This document shows positions 35,789 to 44,921 of a stretch of DNA of 64,000 bases, one piece after another. The notes below the pieces were generated by a model that was not told where the DNA came from, did not search any database, and worked only from the letters and a program-made list of their open reading frames with translations. Origin of the DNA: Clostridium lacusfryxellense. GTDB lineage: Bacteria > Bacillota > Clostridia > Clostridiales > Clostridiaceae. The translations under genes were made by a program, and so were the position numbers. Numbering within the stretch: the first letter of the stretch is position 1; the number at the start of each line of letters is the position of its first letter. The stretch spans positions 25,538-89,537 of the forward strand of contig NZ_JAHLEB010000018.1 of assembly GCF_018861735.1 (NCBI RefSeq), written 5' to 3'.

Positions 35789-37147
35789 TTACTGTTCGTT
35801 TCCAAGAAGATGTCTACCAAGATATACTGCACTCGCTGCAGCTTGAGATAAAGAATAAGTTACTCCAGAACAATCTCCGGTAATATAAAGTCCCTTCTGC
35901 TTTGTCTCAAAAAACTCATTAGTACTAATCTCGGGTTCGTAAAATTTTGCATCGATTCCATATAATAAAGTATCCATAGAAATTTTTTTACCTGTTAGAC
36001 TTTCTATTGACTCAAAGATTTTCAGTAAAGCTTCGATATATACTTTAGGAATTTCATTATATAGATTTCCACCCTCATAAGCAAGTGAGGGCATAATGCT
36101 ATTCCTAAATAGTTGGCAATTAGTAGTTTCCCTATTTTTTAGTATATCACCAAATCGCTGAATTACTATTCTTTCTTTGCCCCTATTTATAGATTGTATT
36201 ATACTTCTTGCATACTCCCTAGCCTTTTTATGACAAGAAAAATATCTAGGAACAAAAATAGAAAAGTTAAGATTACAACTTGGACTATCTGTTTCTAGCT
36301 GATTTTGACCATCTGCCATTACCAGTCCTTCTTGATATTTTTTAATGACTTTGCCTTTAGGGTTCATGCAATAAGTAGTAGCTTCAAATTTATCGCCTCT
36401 ATATCTAACCTTAACCTCAAAAGAATCCTTAAGAATATCTTCAAGCTGATCTCCCTTCATCTCAACTCTTATACCTAAGTCCAGTCTTTCTCTGAAAGGC
36501 ACTATATTAAAATTTTTACAATAATTAAGAAATCTATCTCCTCCACTTATACCCGTGGCTAATACAACCACCTTAGAGCGAAATACATTCTGATGAATGT
36601 TTAACCTAAATACATTATTTTTTTTATCTATAGTAATTATATCTGTCTCACACTTTATATCAACCTTATCCTTTAAATATATATACATTTTTTCTAAAAT
36701 TTCATATGATAACTTAGTTCCTAAATGTCTCACTTTTGTATTTAATATATCATATTTACTTCCTTTTGAAAGCTTTATAAGTTCTTCATTTTCTGTACTG
36801 TATATTTTAACCTTATCTCCACCAAATAAACATAAGGTTTTATCTACATTCTCCATTAAATCCATAGTGAGTTTATTTCCTATTTTATCACCTAAATTGC
36901 CACCAAAATCATTTGTATAATTAAACTTCCCCTCAGACCTACCCATGCCTCCAAAACCTTGAATCTTATTACATGTTTTGCAATTCATACATTTTCCACT
37001 TAGTTCAATTTCAATTGGACATATTCTATCTAAAAACTCTTTTCCTTTTTCTACCATAAGTATTTTCAAATTTGTTTCTGATTGTAAAAGAGTATATGCA
37101 AGAAAAATCCCACTAACTCCTGACCCAACTATAGTTATATCATACAT
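35789..37147 (-). CDS. FAD-dependent oxidoreductase (HI0933/BaiN-unlike anaerobe type)
   Basis: The 452-residue flavoprotein has an N-terminal dinucleotide-binding loop IVGSGVSGIFLAYTLL and an acidic EKG end of strand two. A cysteine-rich CMNCKTCNK stretch near residue 55 is followed by the glycine-rich GFGGMGRSEGKF. The C-terminal FAD motif is GLYITGDCSGVTYSLSQAAASA. The same layout is found in uncharacterised FAD-dependent dehydrogenases of anaerobes. The CxxCxxC could bind metal or act in redox chemistry. The substrate is unknown. A GGAAGAAG site precedes the ATG. Confidence 0.8.
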   Translation of the reverse strand: MYDITIVGSGVSGIFLAYTLLQSETNLKILMVEKGKEFLDRICPIEIELSGKCMNCKTCNKIQGFGGMGRSEGKFNYTNDFGGNLGDKIGNKLTMDLMENVDKTLCLFGGDKVKIYSTENEELIKLSKGSKYDILNTKVRHLGTKLSYEILEKMYIYLKDKVDIKCETDIITIDKKNNVFRLNIHQNVFRSKVVVLATGISGGDRFLNYCKNFNIVPFRERLDLGIRVEMKGDQLEDILKDSFEVKVRYRGDKFEATTYCMNPKGKVIKKYQEGLVMADGQNQLETDSPSCNLNFSIFVPRYFSCHKKAREYARSIIQSINRGKERIVIQRFGDILKNRETTNCQLFRNSIMPSLAYEGGNLYNEIPKVYIEALLKIFESIESLTGKKISMDTLLYGIDAKFYEPEISTNEFFETKQKGLYITGDCSGVTYSLSQAAASAVYLGRHLLGNEQ

Positions 37148-37171
37148 ATTTTAACTTCTTCCTTAAAATCA

Positions 37172-37220
37172 AAGAAATGATTAGAGGTGTGATTTCTTAT
37201 CACTTCTCCAATCATTTCTT
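37172..37220 (-). terminator. Probable terminator of the rubrerythrin gene
   Basis: GAAATGATT and AATCATTTC flank an imperfect inner stem (GTGAT/ATCAC). On the minus strand TTTGATTTTAAGG follows. It lies between rubrerythrin and the FAD protein gene. Confidence 0.6.
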
Positions 37221-37254
37221 TAAAGTTACTTTTTATTTATATATTTATCATTTC

Positions 37255-37845
37255 TTAATAGTTTGATGCTAATACCTCAAAATAAGCCTTTGGATGAGCA
37301 CAGGCTGGGCAAAGCTCTGGTGCACCTTTACCTTCAAATATATATCCACAATTAGTACACTTCCATAAAGTTTCCTCGCTCTTTGTAAACACAGTTCCAT
37401 CTTCTATATTTTTAGCTAGTTTTCTATATCTTTCTTCATGTTTTTTCTCAACTTCAGAGATTTTTGTATATACAAATGCAATGTCAGAAAACCCTTCATC
37501 TTTTGCATCTTTTGCAAATTGAGGATATAAATCTGTCCATTCTTCATTCTCACCTGCTGCTGCCGCTAATAAATTTCCTTTAGTATCTCCTATGAAAACT
37601 GGATATCCTGCATCATTAATAACAACTGCATCACCATTTAAATCGCTATTAGCTAGAAACTTAAAGAATCTTTCTGCATGTTCTTTCTCATTCCCAGCTG
37701 TTTCAGTAAATATGTTCTGTATTTGCACGTAACCTTCTTTTTTAGCGATTGAAGCATAAAAAGTATACCTATTTCTTGCTTGAGATTCTCCTGCAAAAGA
37801 CTTTAAAAGATTTTCAGCAGTTTTTGTTCCTTTTAAATTTAACAT
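37255..37845 (-). CDS. rbr: Rubrerythrin
   Basis: The 196-residue protein has a four-helix diiron domain ([25 protein letters not shown], then a second pair with [13 protein letters not shown] and [11 protein letters not shown]) and a C-terminal rubredoxin domain (CTNCGYIF and CPACAHPK). Rubrerythrins reduce hydrogen peroxide in anaerobes. AGGAGGAC precedes the ATG. A terminator-like hairpin follows, so it is probably transcribed alone. Confidence 0.97.
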   Translation of the reverse strand: MLNLKGTKTAENLLKSFAGESQARNRYTFYASIAKKEGYVQIQNIFTETAGNEKEHAERFFKFLANSDLNGDAVVINDAGYPVFIGDTKGNLLAAAAGENEEWTDLYPQFAKDAKDEGFSDIAFVYTKISEVEKKHEERYRKLAKNIEDGTVFTKSEETLWKCTNCGYIFEGKGAPELCPACAHPKAYFEVLASNY

Positions 37846-37974
37846 ATTTGTCCTCCTCCTAATTGTAACTCTCTTTATTTAAACTTATTCAACTATTAAT
37901 AATTATAGAATCTATAACCTTAAAAGCAAATAAATTATTTAGTTTTATTATCATATAAAGGTTCTTCTCTTAAT

Positions 37975-38490
37975 TTAAAACTTCTTCCCCCTCATCATTT
38001 CTGAAGCAATTATGTTCTCTGCAGTTATGTCTTTATCTGGTCCCTTAATCTCAGAACTATCATTTTCGTTATTATCATTTTCTGAAGTGAATATTTTTTT
38101 GGTACCTATATTATTTTTAGGTTTCATAATTACGTTACTCTCATCATCTTCACGATCATCGTTTTTGGCTGTAAATATTCTTTCAGTACCAATATTATTT
38201 TTGGATTTCTCGCTAGCATTATTGCCTTCCCAATATTCCTCTGCTTCCTTTTCCATTTTTTCAAGTCTTGTATAATAATCAGGATATTCAGTTAAATGTG
38301 CAAGTGCAATTTTGCCTGTAAGTGATGGATCGTTATTTGTAACATCTGTAACTGGATCAGTTTTACCATGTTCAAGCTCAACCATTATTCCCATTCTAAA
38401 TTGTTCTATATTAAATTTGCTCCAGTCTACACCTAGCGTTTCACCAATTTCTTTTGCTTGGTTACTAGTAAATACTTTTGCTTTCGTCAT
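37975..38490 (-). CDS. DUF5661-like protein with repetitive charged C-terminus
   Basis: The N-terminal 85 residues (GVDWSKFNIEQFRMGIMVELEHG, DVTNNDPSLTGKIALAHLTEYPDYYTRL) match a family called DUF5661 in many Clostridia and phages. The C-terminal half is low complexity, with a duplicated unit KNNIGT(E/K)(R/K)IFT followed by acidic residues. No membrane span is present. Function is unknown. A GGAGGGTGAT site precedes the ATG. The internal repeat looks like a recent duplication. Confidence 0.75.
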   Translation of the reverse strand: MTKAKVFTSNQAKEIGETLGVDWSKFNIEQFRMGIMVELEHGKTDPVTDVTNNDPSLTGKIALAHLTEYPDYYTRLEKMEKEAEEYWEGNNASEKSKNNIGTERIFTAKNDDREDDESNVIMKPKNNIGTKKIFTSENDNNENDSSEIKGPDKDITAENIIASEMMRGKKF

Positions 38491-38708
38491 TATATCACCC
38501 TCCGTTAAAATATTTGTATAATTTAAAATTACACTACATTCCTTTAGGAAAATTTAGAATATTCTTTCTATATTATACCATCCATGATATATTATTTCAA
38601 TACTTGTCCACAATTAGTTTATTCGTTATGTTTTACACATTTTTATTATGCCCTACAAATAAATCATAGAGCATCATATTATAGGGTTAACATGTGGATT
38701 TGATTTTC

Positions 38709-40109
38709 CTATACACCTTTCTGATATTTAGCAACATACTCATAAGATAAAAAATAATCTTTCATATTATCCCCAACAATACTACAGATACTATTTAACA
38801 GATTATCCTCTTCAATTGTTAATTCACTTTGATAATGGAATATAAATTGATTAATATATCCACACTCATCAAATATTTTGCATATATCGGATAATGTGAA
38901 AAATTTATTATGACTTCTATTTAAAATAGAATTTTCACTATACATAAAACTCCCTCTTAATAGTTCTTTTATTACCGAGTGGTGCATTACGTTAGGAATA
39001 GTTGCAATTATATATCCTCCTGGTTTTAAAAATCGCTTTATTTCCCTTAGTAATTTCCAAGGGTTTTTACTTAATTGAAGTCTATTTCCAAGTATTATAT
39101 AGTCAAAAAAATCTGTTTTGTCATTTTCAAAGTTCAGATTATAATTCTCTTCAAAATCCTCTGCTATTAACTCAATAATCTTCCCACCAAGTTTAGCCTC
39201 GAATTCATTTGTCTCATTTCCATATATTTTAGCATTAGGGTACATATATTTTAATTTAAGTAATGTTGCCCCTAGCCCACATTCAAACTCTAAAATATTT
39301 AGTGCCTTTTCTCTCGGTTCGTTTATACGATGTATTATGTCAAATTTTAATGTGCTACTTGTATTAGAATTAAAACCCCACTTATCTTCAAATTTTTTAC
39401 CATTTATCGTTAAAATATTATTGAATTTTGTATAGTCTTTATTAAAAGACGAACTTCCAAAATGATGTATGAAGCTATCATTACAAAGCATCAACTTATA
39501 TCCTGATTCTATAATCCTCATACACAAATCATCATCTTCAAAATTGCCAGGCGAGAATCTTTCGTCTAAAACACCAATTTTATTAAGAACTTCTCTCTTA
39601 ATAAACATGCAAAATGCTACAAGCCTTGTTTTTTGCTCCCACCTATTTGGGTTTGAAACATTATTATCATCAGCAAATGGAATCATGTCTTTAATGTCTA
39701 CATAAGGCACATTTATAGACTGATAATTTGAACAATTATTAGTTATTGATGCAGCTGCTCCAATTTTATCATCACTGTAGACACATGTTTTAAGATTATC
39801 AAGCCACCTTGGGGCAACTACAGTGTCATTATTTAATAACAAAATATCATTTTCAGGAAGCGAAACTTCTATTCCAATATTACATCCTTTTGGGAACCCT
39901 ACATTTTCATTATTCAATATAACCTTTATGTCTTTTTGCTCTTTAAGCCATTCTCTTGTTCCATCAGTAGAATTATTATCTACAACAATTATTTCATAAG
40001 TATCCTTTTGTGTATATTTACGTATACTGTCAATGCAAATATTGTTATAGATAAGATTGTTATAAGTCAAAATTATTATCGAAGTTTTTCTATCTTTACT
40101 TTCAATCAT
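38709..40109 (-). CDS. Glycosyltransferase family 2 fused to a methyltransferase domain
   Basis: Residues 1-235 form a GT2 domain (TSIIILTYNNLIYNNICIDS, VVDNNSTDGT, the DxD-like LLLNNDT, then NFEDDDLCMRI). Residues about 270-440 form a class I SAM methyltransferase domain (ILEFECGLGATLLKLK, YIILGNRLQLSKNPW, LKPGGYIIATIPN). The protein would transfer a sugar and methylate a glycan. ATG at 40109 follows GGAAGGGA; a frame to 40145 lacks a site. It starts the glycan island and is divergent from the next glycosyltransferase gene. Confidence 0.87.
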   Translation of the reverse strand: MIESKDRKTSIIILTYNNLIYNNICIDSIRKYTQKDTYEIIVVDNNSTDGTREWLKEQKDIKVILNNENVGFPKGCNIGIEVSLPENDILLLNNDTVVAPRWLDNLKTCVYSDDKIGAAASITNNCSNYQSINVPYVDIKDMIPFADDNNVSNPNRWEQKTRLVAFCMFIKREVLNKIGVLDERFSPGNFEDDDLCMRIIESGYKLMLCNDSFIHHFGSSSFNKDYTKFNNILTINGKKFEDKWGFNSNTSSTLKFDIIHRINEPREKALNILEFECGLGATLLKLKYMYPNAKIYGNETNEFEAKLGGKIIELIAEDFEENYNLNFENDKTDFFDYIILGNRLQLSKNPWKLLREIKRFLKPGGYIIATIPNVMHHSVIKELLRGSFMYSENSILNRSHNKFFTLSDICKIFDECGYINQFIFHYQSELTIEEDNLLNSICSIVGDNMKDYFLSYEYVAKYQKGV

Positions 40110-40327
40110 TTCTATATCCCTTCCTCTAATACTTATTGGCACCAATTAATCATTCACTTACATGTTATGCTGTGCACTCAAAATTGTACCCTGTCCAACT
40201 AACTATACATATCTAATGTACTTAATATACTAAAATTATATTTACATTTTCTTATTTACTTATAAACATGTTTCCTATTTCAATCTACTGCATATTATAG
40301 ACTGTAAGTTTAATTTAGGAGGTTTAT

Positions 40328-41395
40328 ATGGTAACTATTAGTTTATGTATGATTGTTAAGAATGAGGAAGATGTTTTAGGTAGATGCCTTGAATGCGTTA
40401 AGGATATTGTGGACGAAATAATAATAGTAGATACTGGTTCAACAGATAATACAAAAAAAATTGCTTTAGAGTATACAGATAATCTATTTGATTTTGAATG
40501 GATTAATGACTTTTCAGCAGCAAGGAATAATGCATTTTCTAAAGCAACTAAAGATTATATTCTTTGGCTTGATGCTGATGATGTTATTCTTGAAGATGAT
40601 ATAAAAAAATTTGTAGCCCTTAAGAAAACTCTAACTCTAGATATCGATAATGTAATGATGATGTATAACGTAGGTTTTGATGAAACTGGAGCTGTTAGCT
40701 TATCTTATTTTAGAGAACGTTTATCAAAAAGAGCTAACCATGCTATATGGATGGAACCTGTTCATGAATGCCTAATAATTGGAGGAAATACTATAAACAC
40801 TGATGTTTGTATCACACATAGAAAAGAACACGCAGCAGTGCCAGGTAGAAATATTTCCATTTATAAAAGTTTATTGTCTAATGGTACCCCGCTAAGTCCA
40901 AGAGGAATTTTCTATTATTCCAGAGAATTATACCAGAATGGATTTATAGAAGATGCAATAAAATATTTCAATGAATTTTTAGACTCTAAACATGGATGGG
41001 TAGAGGATAATATAAGTTCTTGCTTTGACCTTTCTAAGTGTTACAACATTGTAGGTGATAAAGAAAACATGCTTAAGATACTACTTAGAAGTTTTGAATA
41101 TGATACTCCAAGGGCTGAGATATGCTGCAATATAGGGACTTATTACTTTGAGGCACTAGATTATAATAAGGCTATTTTCTGGTATAAGCTTGCAGCGGAT
41201 CTTGAAAAGCCAGTCAATAGCTGGGGCTTTATTTCACATGATTTTTGGGGCTATATACCCAATATACAACTTTCTGTTTGTTATGATAGGTTAGGCAATA
41301 GAGAAAATTCAATTAAATATAATAATAAGGCTGCTGAATTTAAACCTAACTCTCCATCTGTAATTGCAAATAGAATTTATTTTGAAAGGGGATAA
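40328..41395 (+). CDS. Glycosyltransferase family 2 with C-terminal TPR-like repeats
   Basis: The N-terminal GT2 domain (SLCMIVKNEEDVLGRCLECV, IIVDTGSTDNT, DFSAARNNAF, LWLDADDV) is followed by helical TPR-like repeats in about residues 195-350. This architecture is that of SunS-like and related peptide or protein glycosyltransferases, where the TPR part can bind the acceptor. AGGAGGTTT precedes the ATG. It is followed after two bases by another glycosyltransferase gene, so the two are co-transcribed. Confidence 0.88.
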   Translation: MVTISLCMIVKNEEDVLGRCLECVKDIVDEIIIVDTGSTDNTKKIALEYTDNLFDFEWINDFSAARNNAFSKATKDYILWLDADDVILEDDIKKFVALKKTLTLDIDNVMMMYNVGFDETGAVSLSYFRERLSKRANHAIWMEPVHECLIIGGNTINTDVCITHRKEHAAVPGRNISIYKSLLSNGTPLSPRGIFYYSRELYQNGFIEDAIKYFNEFLDSKHGWVEDNISSCFDLSKCYNIVGDKENMLKILLRSFEYDTPRAEICCNIGTYYFEALDYNKAIFWYKLAADLEKPVNSWGFISHDFWGYIPNIQLSVCYDRLGNRENSIKYNNKAAEFKPNSPSVIANRIYFERG

Positions 41396-41397
41396 AC

Positions 41398-42945
41398 ATG
41401 TCATCAAACAGCACTCCACTATTAACAGCCCATCTATTTTTTTCGAGAGAAAATTCATGGGATGGATTTGAAGAAATGCTTAAAAGACTTGATGAAAGCG
41501 GTATTACAGTGAAATTGTATGAACCTAATGAGGCATTATTAGATATATATCCTAAACATCCTCGCGTATATGTTTCATTTGGAATGGGAGCCGAAGAATT
41601 TAAAACACTTTATGACATGCCGCTTCACGAAAGAAGACGTTGGTTACACTACAATTCTCCAGAAGACATACAACCAGCTGATTTATTTTACTGCTGGCTC
41701 AAGTTGACAGATCCCCTCCCTGAAAATAAAACAATACCAGTTACTCATTTTTCTACTGACATTCCTTTAGTTTCTGTTTTCACGGCTGCATATAAGTCCA
41801 AAGAAAAAATTCTACGTCCTTATCATTCTCTATTGAATCAGACTTATACGAATTGGGAATGGGTGATTGTAGATGATTCTGGTGATGAAGATGCTACGTA
41901 CAATCATGACTTACTACCTCTAGATGACCCACGCGTTAGAAGATATCGTCAAGATTCCCGAAATGGATATATTGGGTCAACTAAGCGGTATGCAGCAGGT
42001 CTGTGCACTGGGGAAATATTAGTAGAAGTAGATCATGATGATGAGCTAACTGTTGACTGTTTAGAGAAAATAGTCCATGCATTTCAAAATCATCCTGAAT
42101 GCGGCTTTGCTTATGGTGATTGTGCAGAAGTGTATGTAGGGAGCAATCATGCAAATTGGTATGGATGGGATTGTGGTTTTGGATACGCTGTATACTATCG
42201 AGTTTGGGTGCATGGAATGAATAGATGGCAAAACGTATTAAGAAACACTATAATAAATGTGAGTACTATACGTCATTTGGTTGGTTTGCCAAATCATCCT
42301 CGTGCTTGGACAAAGGATTGTTACCACCTGCTTGGTGGGCACCGCGAGGAACTATTGGTAGCTGACGATTACGACATGTTAGTTCGAACGTTTCTTTGTA
42401 CTAAGTATGTAGCTATTCCTGATTTACTTTATATACAATATAGGAATGAAAATGGAGATAACTCTACTTTTAGTAGAAATGATCAGATCCAGCTCCTCGT
42501 AAAAGAACTAAACAGTTATTATGGTGAAAGAATTAGTGAAAGAGTTAACGAACTTGGTTTACCAGAGTCTGTGTCATATAGTCGCATATGGGAGGCAACT
42601 ACTGATGACCCTGCCCTTAAACAAGCTAATATCATTGATGAAGATACCTTCAGAACTTCAATGCTATTTCCCATTCCATACTCCTCTCCCAGAAATAACC
42701 ATGAAGAATTATTTAACACTCTTCAAAAGGGCATAGAAACTAATTTTAAAGATATGGAGGTAGTGGTTGTAGGTAATATACCACCAGAAATCGAGGCATT
42801 TGCCTCCAAAGCTCCTATGGGTGCAGTCCGTTGGTGGACAATGGAACCGACGGATTCATTAGAAACCTGCATCCAGTATGCTAAGTTTTGTTCTTCATGC
42901 GAGGTAAAGGTGGTTGTAGAGCCCAAACTCTACAATAATAATTAG
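41398..42945 (+). CDS. Glycosyltransferase with central GT2 domain
   Basis: The 515-residue protein has an N-terminal part of about 120 residues (YVSFGMGAEEFKTLYDMPLHERRRWLHY) that resembles the Rossmann-like acceptor domain of some large glycosyltransferases. A GT2 domain follows (PLVSVFTAAYKSKEKILRPYHSLLNQTYTNWEW read in pieces, VIVDDSGDED, VEVDHDDELT). The C-terminal 100 residues are unassigned. Base composition is richer in GC than its neighbours, suggesting a different origin. It sits two bases after the TPR glycosyltransferase gene; a strong terminator follows. Confidence 0.85.
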   Translation: MSSNSTPLLTAHLFFSRENSWDGFEEMLKRLDESGITVKLYEPNEALLDIYPKHPRVYVSFGMGAEEFKTLYDMPLHERRRWLHYNSPEDIQPADLFYCWLKLTDPLPENKTIPVTHFSTDIPLVSVFTAAYKSKEKILRPYHSLLNQTYTNWEWVIVDDSGDEDATYNHDLLPLDDPRVRRYRQDSRNGYIGSTKRYAAGLCTGEILVEVDHDDELTVDCLEKIVHAFQNHPECGFAYGDCAEVYVGSNHANWYGWDCGFGYAVYYRVWVHGMNRWQNVLRNTIINVSTIRHLVGLPNHPRAWTKDCYHLLGGHREELLVADDYDMLVRTFLCTKYVAIPDLLYIQYRNENGDNSTFSRNDQIQLLVKELNSYYGERISERVNELGLPESVSYSRIWEATTDDPALKQANIIDEDTFRTSMLFPIPYSSPRNNHEELFNTLQKGIETNFKDMEVVVVGNIPPEIEAFASKAPMGAVRWWTMEPTDSLETCIQYAKFCSSCEVKVVVEPKLYNNN

Positions 42946-42983
42946 GTTACGTATATCCTATACACTTTAAAGTACATGTTAAA

Positions 42984-43036
42984 AATAGTCCATATACATC
43001 AGTTAATATAATCTTGATGTATATGAACTATTTTTT
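42984..43036. terminator. Strong bidirectional terminator closing both glycan operons
   Basis: An 18-bp stem (AATAGTCCATATACATCA with one mismatch to its partner) is followed by T-runs on both strands. It ends the plus-strand glycosyltransferase pair and the long minus-strand sugar operon. Confidence 0.92.
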
Positions 43037-43048
43037 TGAAGATACTTA

Positions 43049-43978
43049 CTAAACTTTTAATGCTAATATAGCCTTGAGCTCTTCTAACTTAATATCAAAG
43101 TAAGGCTCACCTTCATAATACTTTGTAAATATTTCAATTCCACCATCTACACTTAATGGTAATCTAGTTTGCAATATCCATCGAACTAATGGAAATGTAA
43201 TAGCTAGTGAAGTCAGTTTATGATATTCTATTTCTTGGTCCGTTAAACCATTCCCTCTAAAACTATATAGTATATCTAAATAATTCTGCACTGCAACTTC
43301 CATAATATTATATCCATATGCACCTGCCGAACCCGTTTCTGGTCTATTAATTTGTCCACTTAATATGCAGTAATTAGGATTAAATCGTAATAGTTCAAGT
43401 TGGATATATATATGGTTAAGACTGGAGTATAAAAATTTTTCTTTATCAACGATTTTCATGTATGCATCGTTATTTATAACCATACCAGAAATCCATCCTC
43501 CGGTTCCTGAATCTGTTTGATAATTACTCATTCCTATTCCACGTTTTATATTTAATGGGTGCCACTTCATGGATAAATACATTAAATCACAATCTCTGTT
43601 AGAATTAATCATATTTATTATCGTGCTATAAACTCCCTCATTAAAATAATCATCATCACCATGAAGATTAATGTATTCCCCTTTTGATAGTTCTAGTACC
43701 TTTTGTATGTTTTTTGATACTCCTATATTAGTATCATTTTTATAATAAACTAAAGTTTCATATTTCTGCAATAACTCATTAATCATCGTAGAAGTATTAT
43801 CTGTTGAACAATTATCACAAACTAAAATTTCAAATCTAGAATCATTACCAACCTCAGAGTATATACTTTCAATGCACTTTCTTAAAAAGTCTACTCTATT
43901 ATAAGTAGGTATACCTATAGTCAGAATTGACCTTGGTTTTAATTCTTTAATTTCATTTTCATTAATACTATCACTCAT
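43049..43978 (-). CDS. Glycosyltransferase family 2
   Basis: The 309-residue enzyme has a GT2 core (LTIGIPTYNRVDFLRKCIES, LVCDNCSTDNT, NIGVSKNIQKVL, INLHGDDDYF with the DxD). It is a close paralogue of the next gene upstream, sharing order and spacing of all motifs, and so probably adds a similar or successive sugar. AAGGAGC precedes the ATG. It is the last gene of the operon that starts near 52.5 kb. Confidence 0.9.
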   Translation of the reverse strand: MSDSINENEIKELKPRSILTIGIPTYNRVDFLRKCIESIYSEVGNDSRFEILVCDNCSTDNTSTMINELLQKYETLVYYKNDTNIGVSKNIQKVLELSKGEYINLHGDDDYFNEGVYSTIINMINSNRDCDLMYLSMKWHPLNIKRGIGMSNYQTDSGTGGWISGMVINNDAYMKIVDKEKFLYSSLNHIYIQLELLRFNPNYCILSGQINRPETGSAGAYGYNIMEVAVQNYLDILYSFRGNGLTDQEIEYHKLTSLAITFPLVRWILQTRLPLSVDGGIEIFTKYYEGEPYFDIKLEELKAILALKV

Positions 43979-44018
43979 ATATTATTGCTCCTTAAATAGT
44001 TAATAATTATATTCTTAA

Positions 44019-44921
44019 CTATATTAACTTTAATAAACCCTTAATTTCATTTAGTTTTTCCTCAAAGTATATTTCATCAGAATAGTATTTAATAAAAGCT
44101 TCTACTAAACCATTTAAATCTATTTCACTTTGCTTATTTATTACTTTATAAATACTCGGGAAAATTATTGAGTTTAGAACTTTAATTTTTTCATATTTTA
44201 GTGTTTCTATAAATAAATCATTTTTAGAATAGCTCTCCAATATCTCAAAATAATTATTTATGGCAGCATCACTCAAATTATATCCACCATATGGTGCACC
44301 ACCTGAATCTAGTCTAAAAATATTACCATGCATAATACAATACTTTGGATTTATTTTCAGCATTTCTAATTGTACATATACTTGGTTAATTTCCGTATCT
44401 AAAAATTTATCTTTATCGTCAATTTCCTTATAATCAACATTCTTTAAAATCATTGAAGTAATAAAATTAATTCCATTTAACTCATTTAAATAGTTATTCA
44501 TATTTACACCATAAGTGATATTTAAAGGAACATTTTTCCAAGATGTGTACATCACAGAACAATCCTTATTTTCACGAATCATCTTGATTATTTCATATAT
44601 CATTCCAGGGTTAAAGAAATCATCATCACCATGTGGATTTATATACTCACCTGTTGCTAAATCTAATGCTTTTTTCAAATTTTTCGAAAACCCTACATTT
44701 TCCGTTTGCTTATAATAAACTATATTATTATGGGACTCTTTGTATTTTTGTACTATCTCATACGTATTATCTGTTGAAGCATTATCACTAATTACAATTT
44801 CAAAGTTAGGATCATAATTAATTTCGCTATAAATACTGTCCAAGCATTTATCTAAAAATGCTGCTCTATTATAAGTTGGTATTCCTATTGTTAATAATGG
44901 TTTACTTTCATTCTTGCTCAT
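44019..44921 (-). CDS. Glycosyltransferase family 2 (paralogue of 43049-43978)
   Basis: The 300-residue GT2 protein has LTIGIPTYNRAAFLDKCLDS, VISDNASTDNT, NVGFSKNLKKAL and NPHGDDDFF. The start ATG lies 14 bases inside the RfbH-like gene, with AGAAGGAG before it, showing translational coupling. Together with its paralogue it probably builds the glycan that carries the deoxysugar made by the upstream genes. Confidence 0.9.
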   Translation of the reverse strand: MSKNESKPLLTIGIPTYNRAAFLDKCLDSIYSEINYDPNFEIVISDNASTDNTYEIVQKYKESHNNIVYYKQTENVGFSKNLKKALDLATGEYINPHGDDDFFNPGMIYEIIKMIRENKDCSVMYTSWKNVPLNITYGVNMNNYLNELNGINFITSMILKNVDYKEIDDKDKFLDTEINQVYVQLEMLKINPKYCIMHGNIFRLDSGGAPYGGYNLSDAAINNYFEILESYSKNDLFIETLKYEKIKVLNSIIFPSIYKVINKQSEIDLNGLVEAFIKYYSDEIYFEEKLNEIKGLLKLI

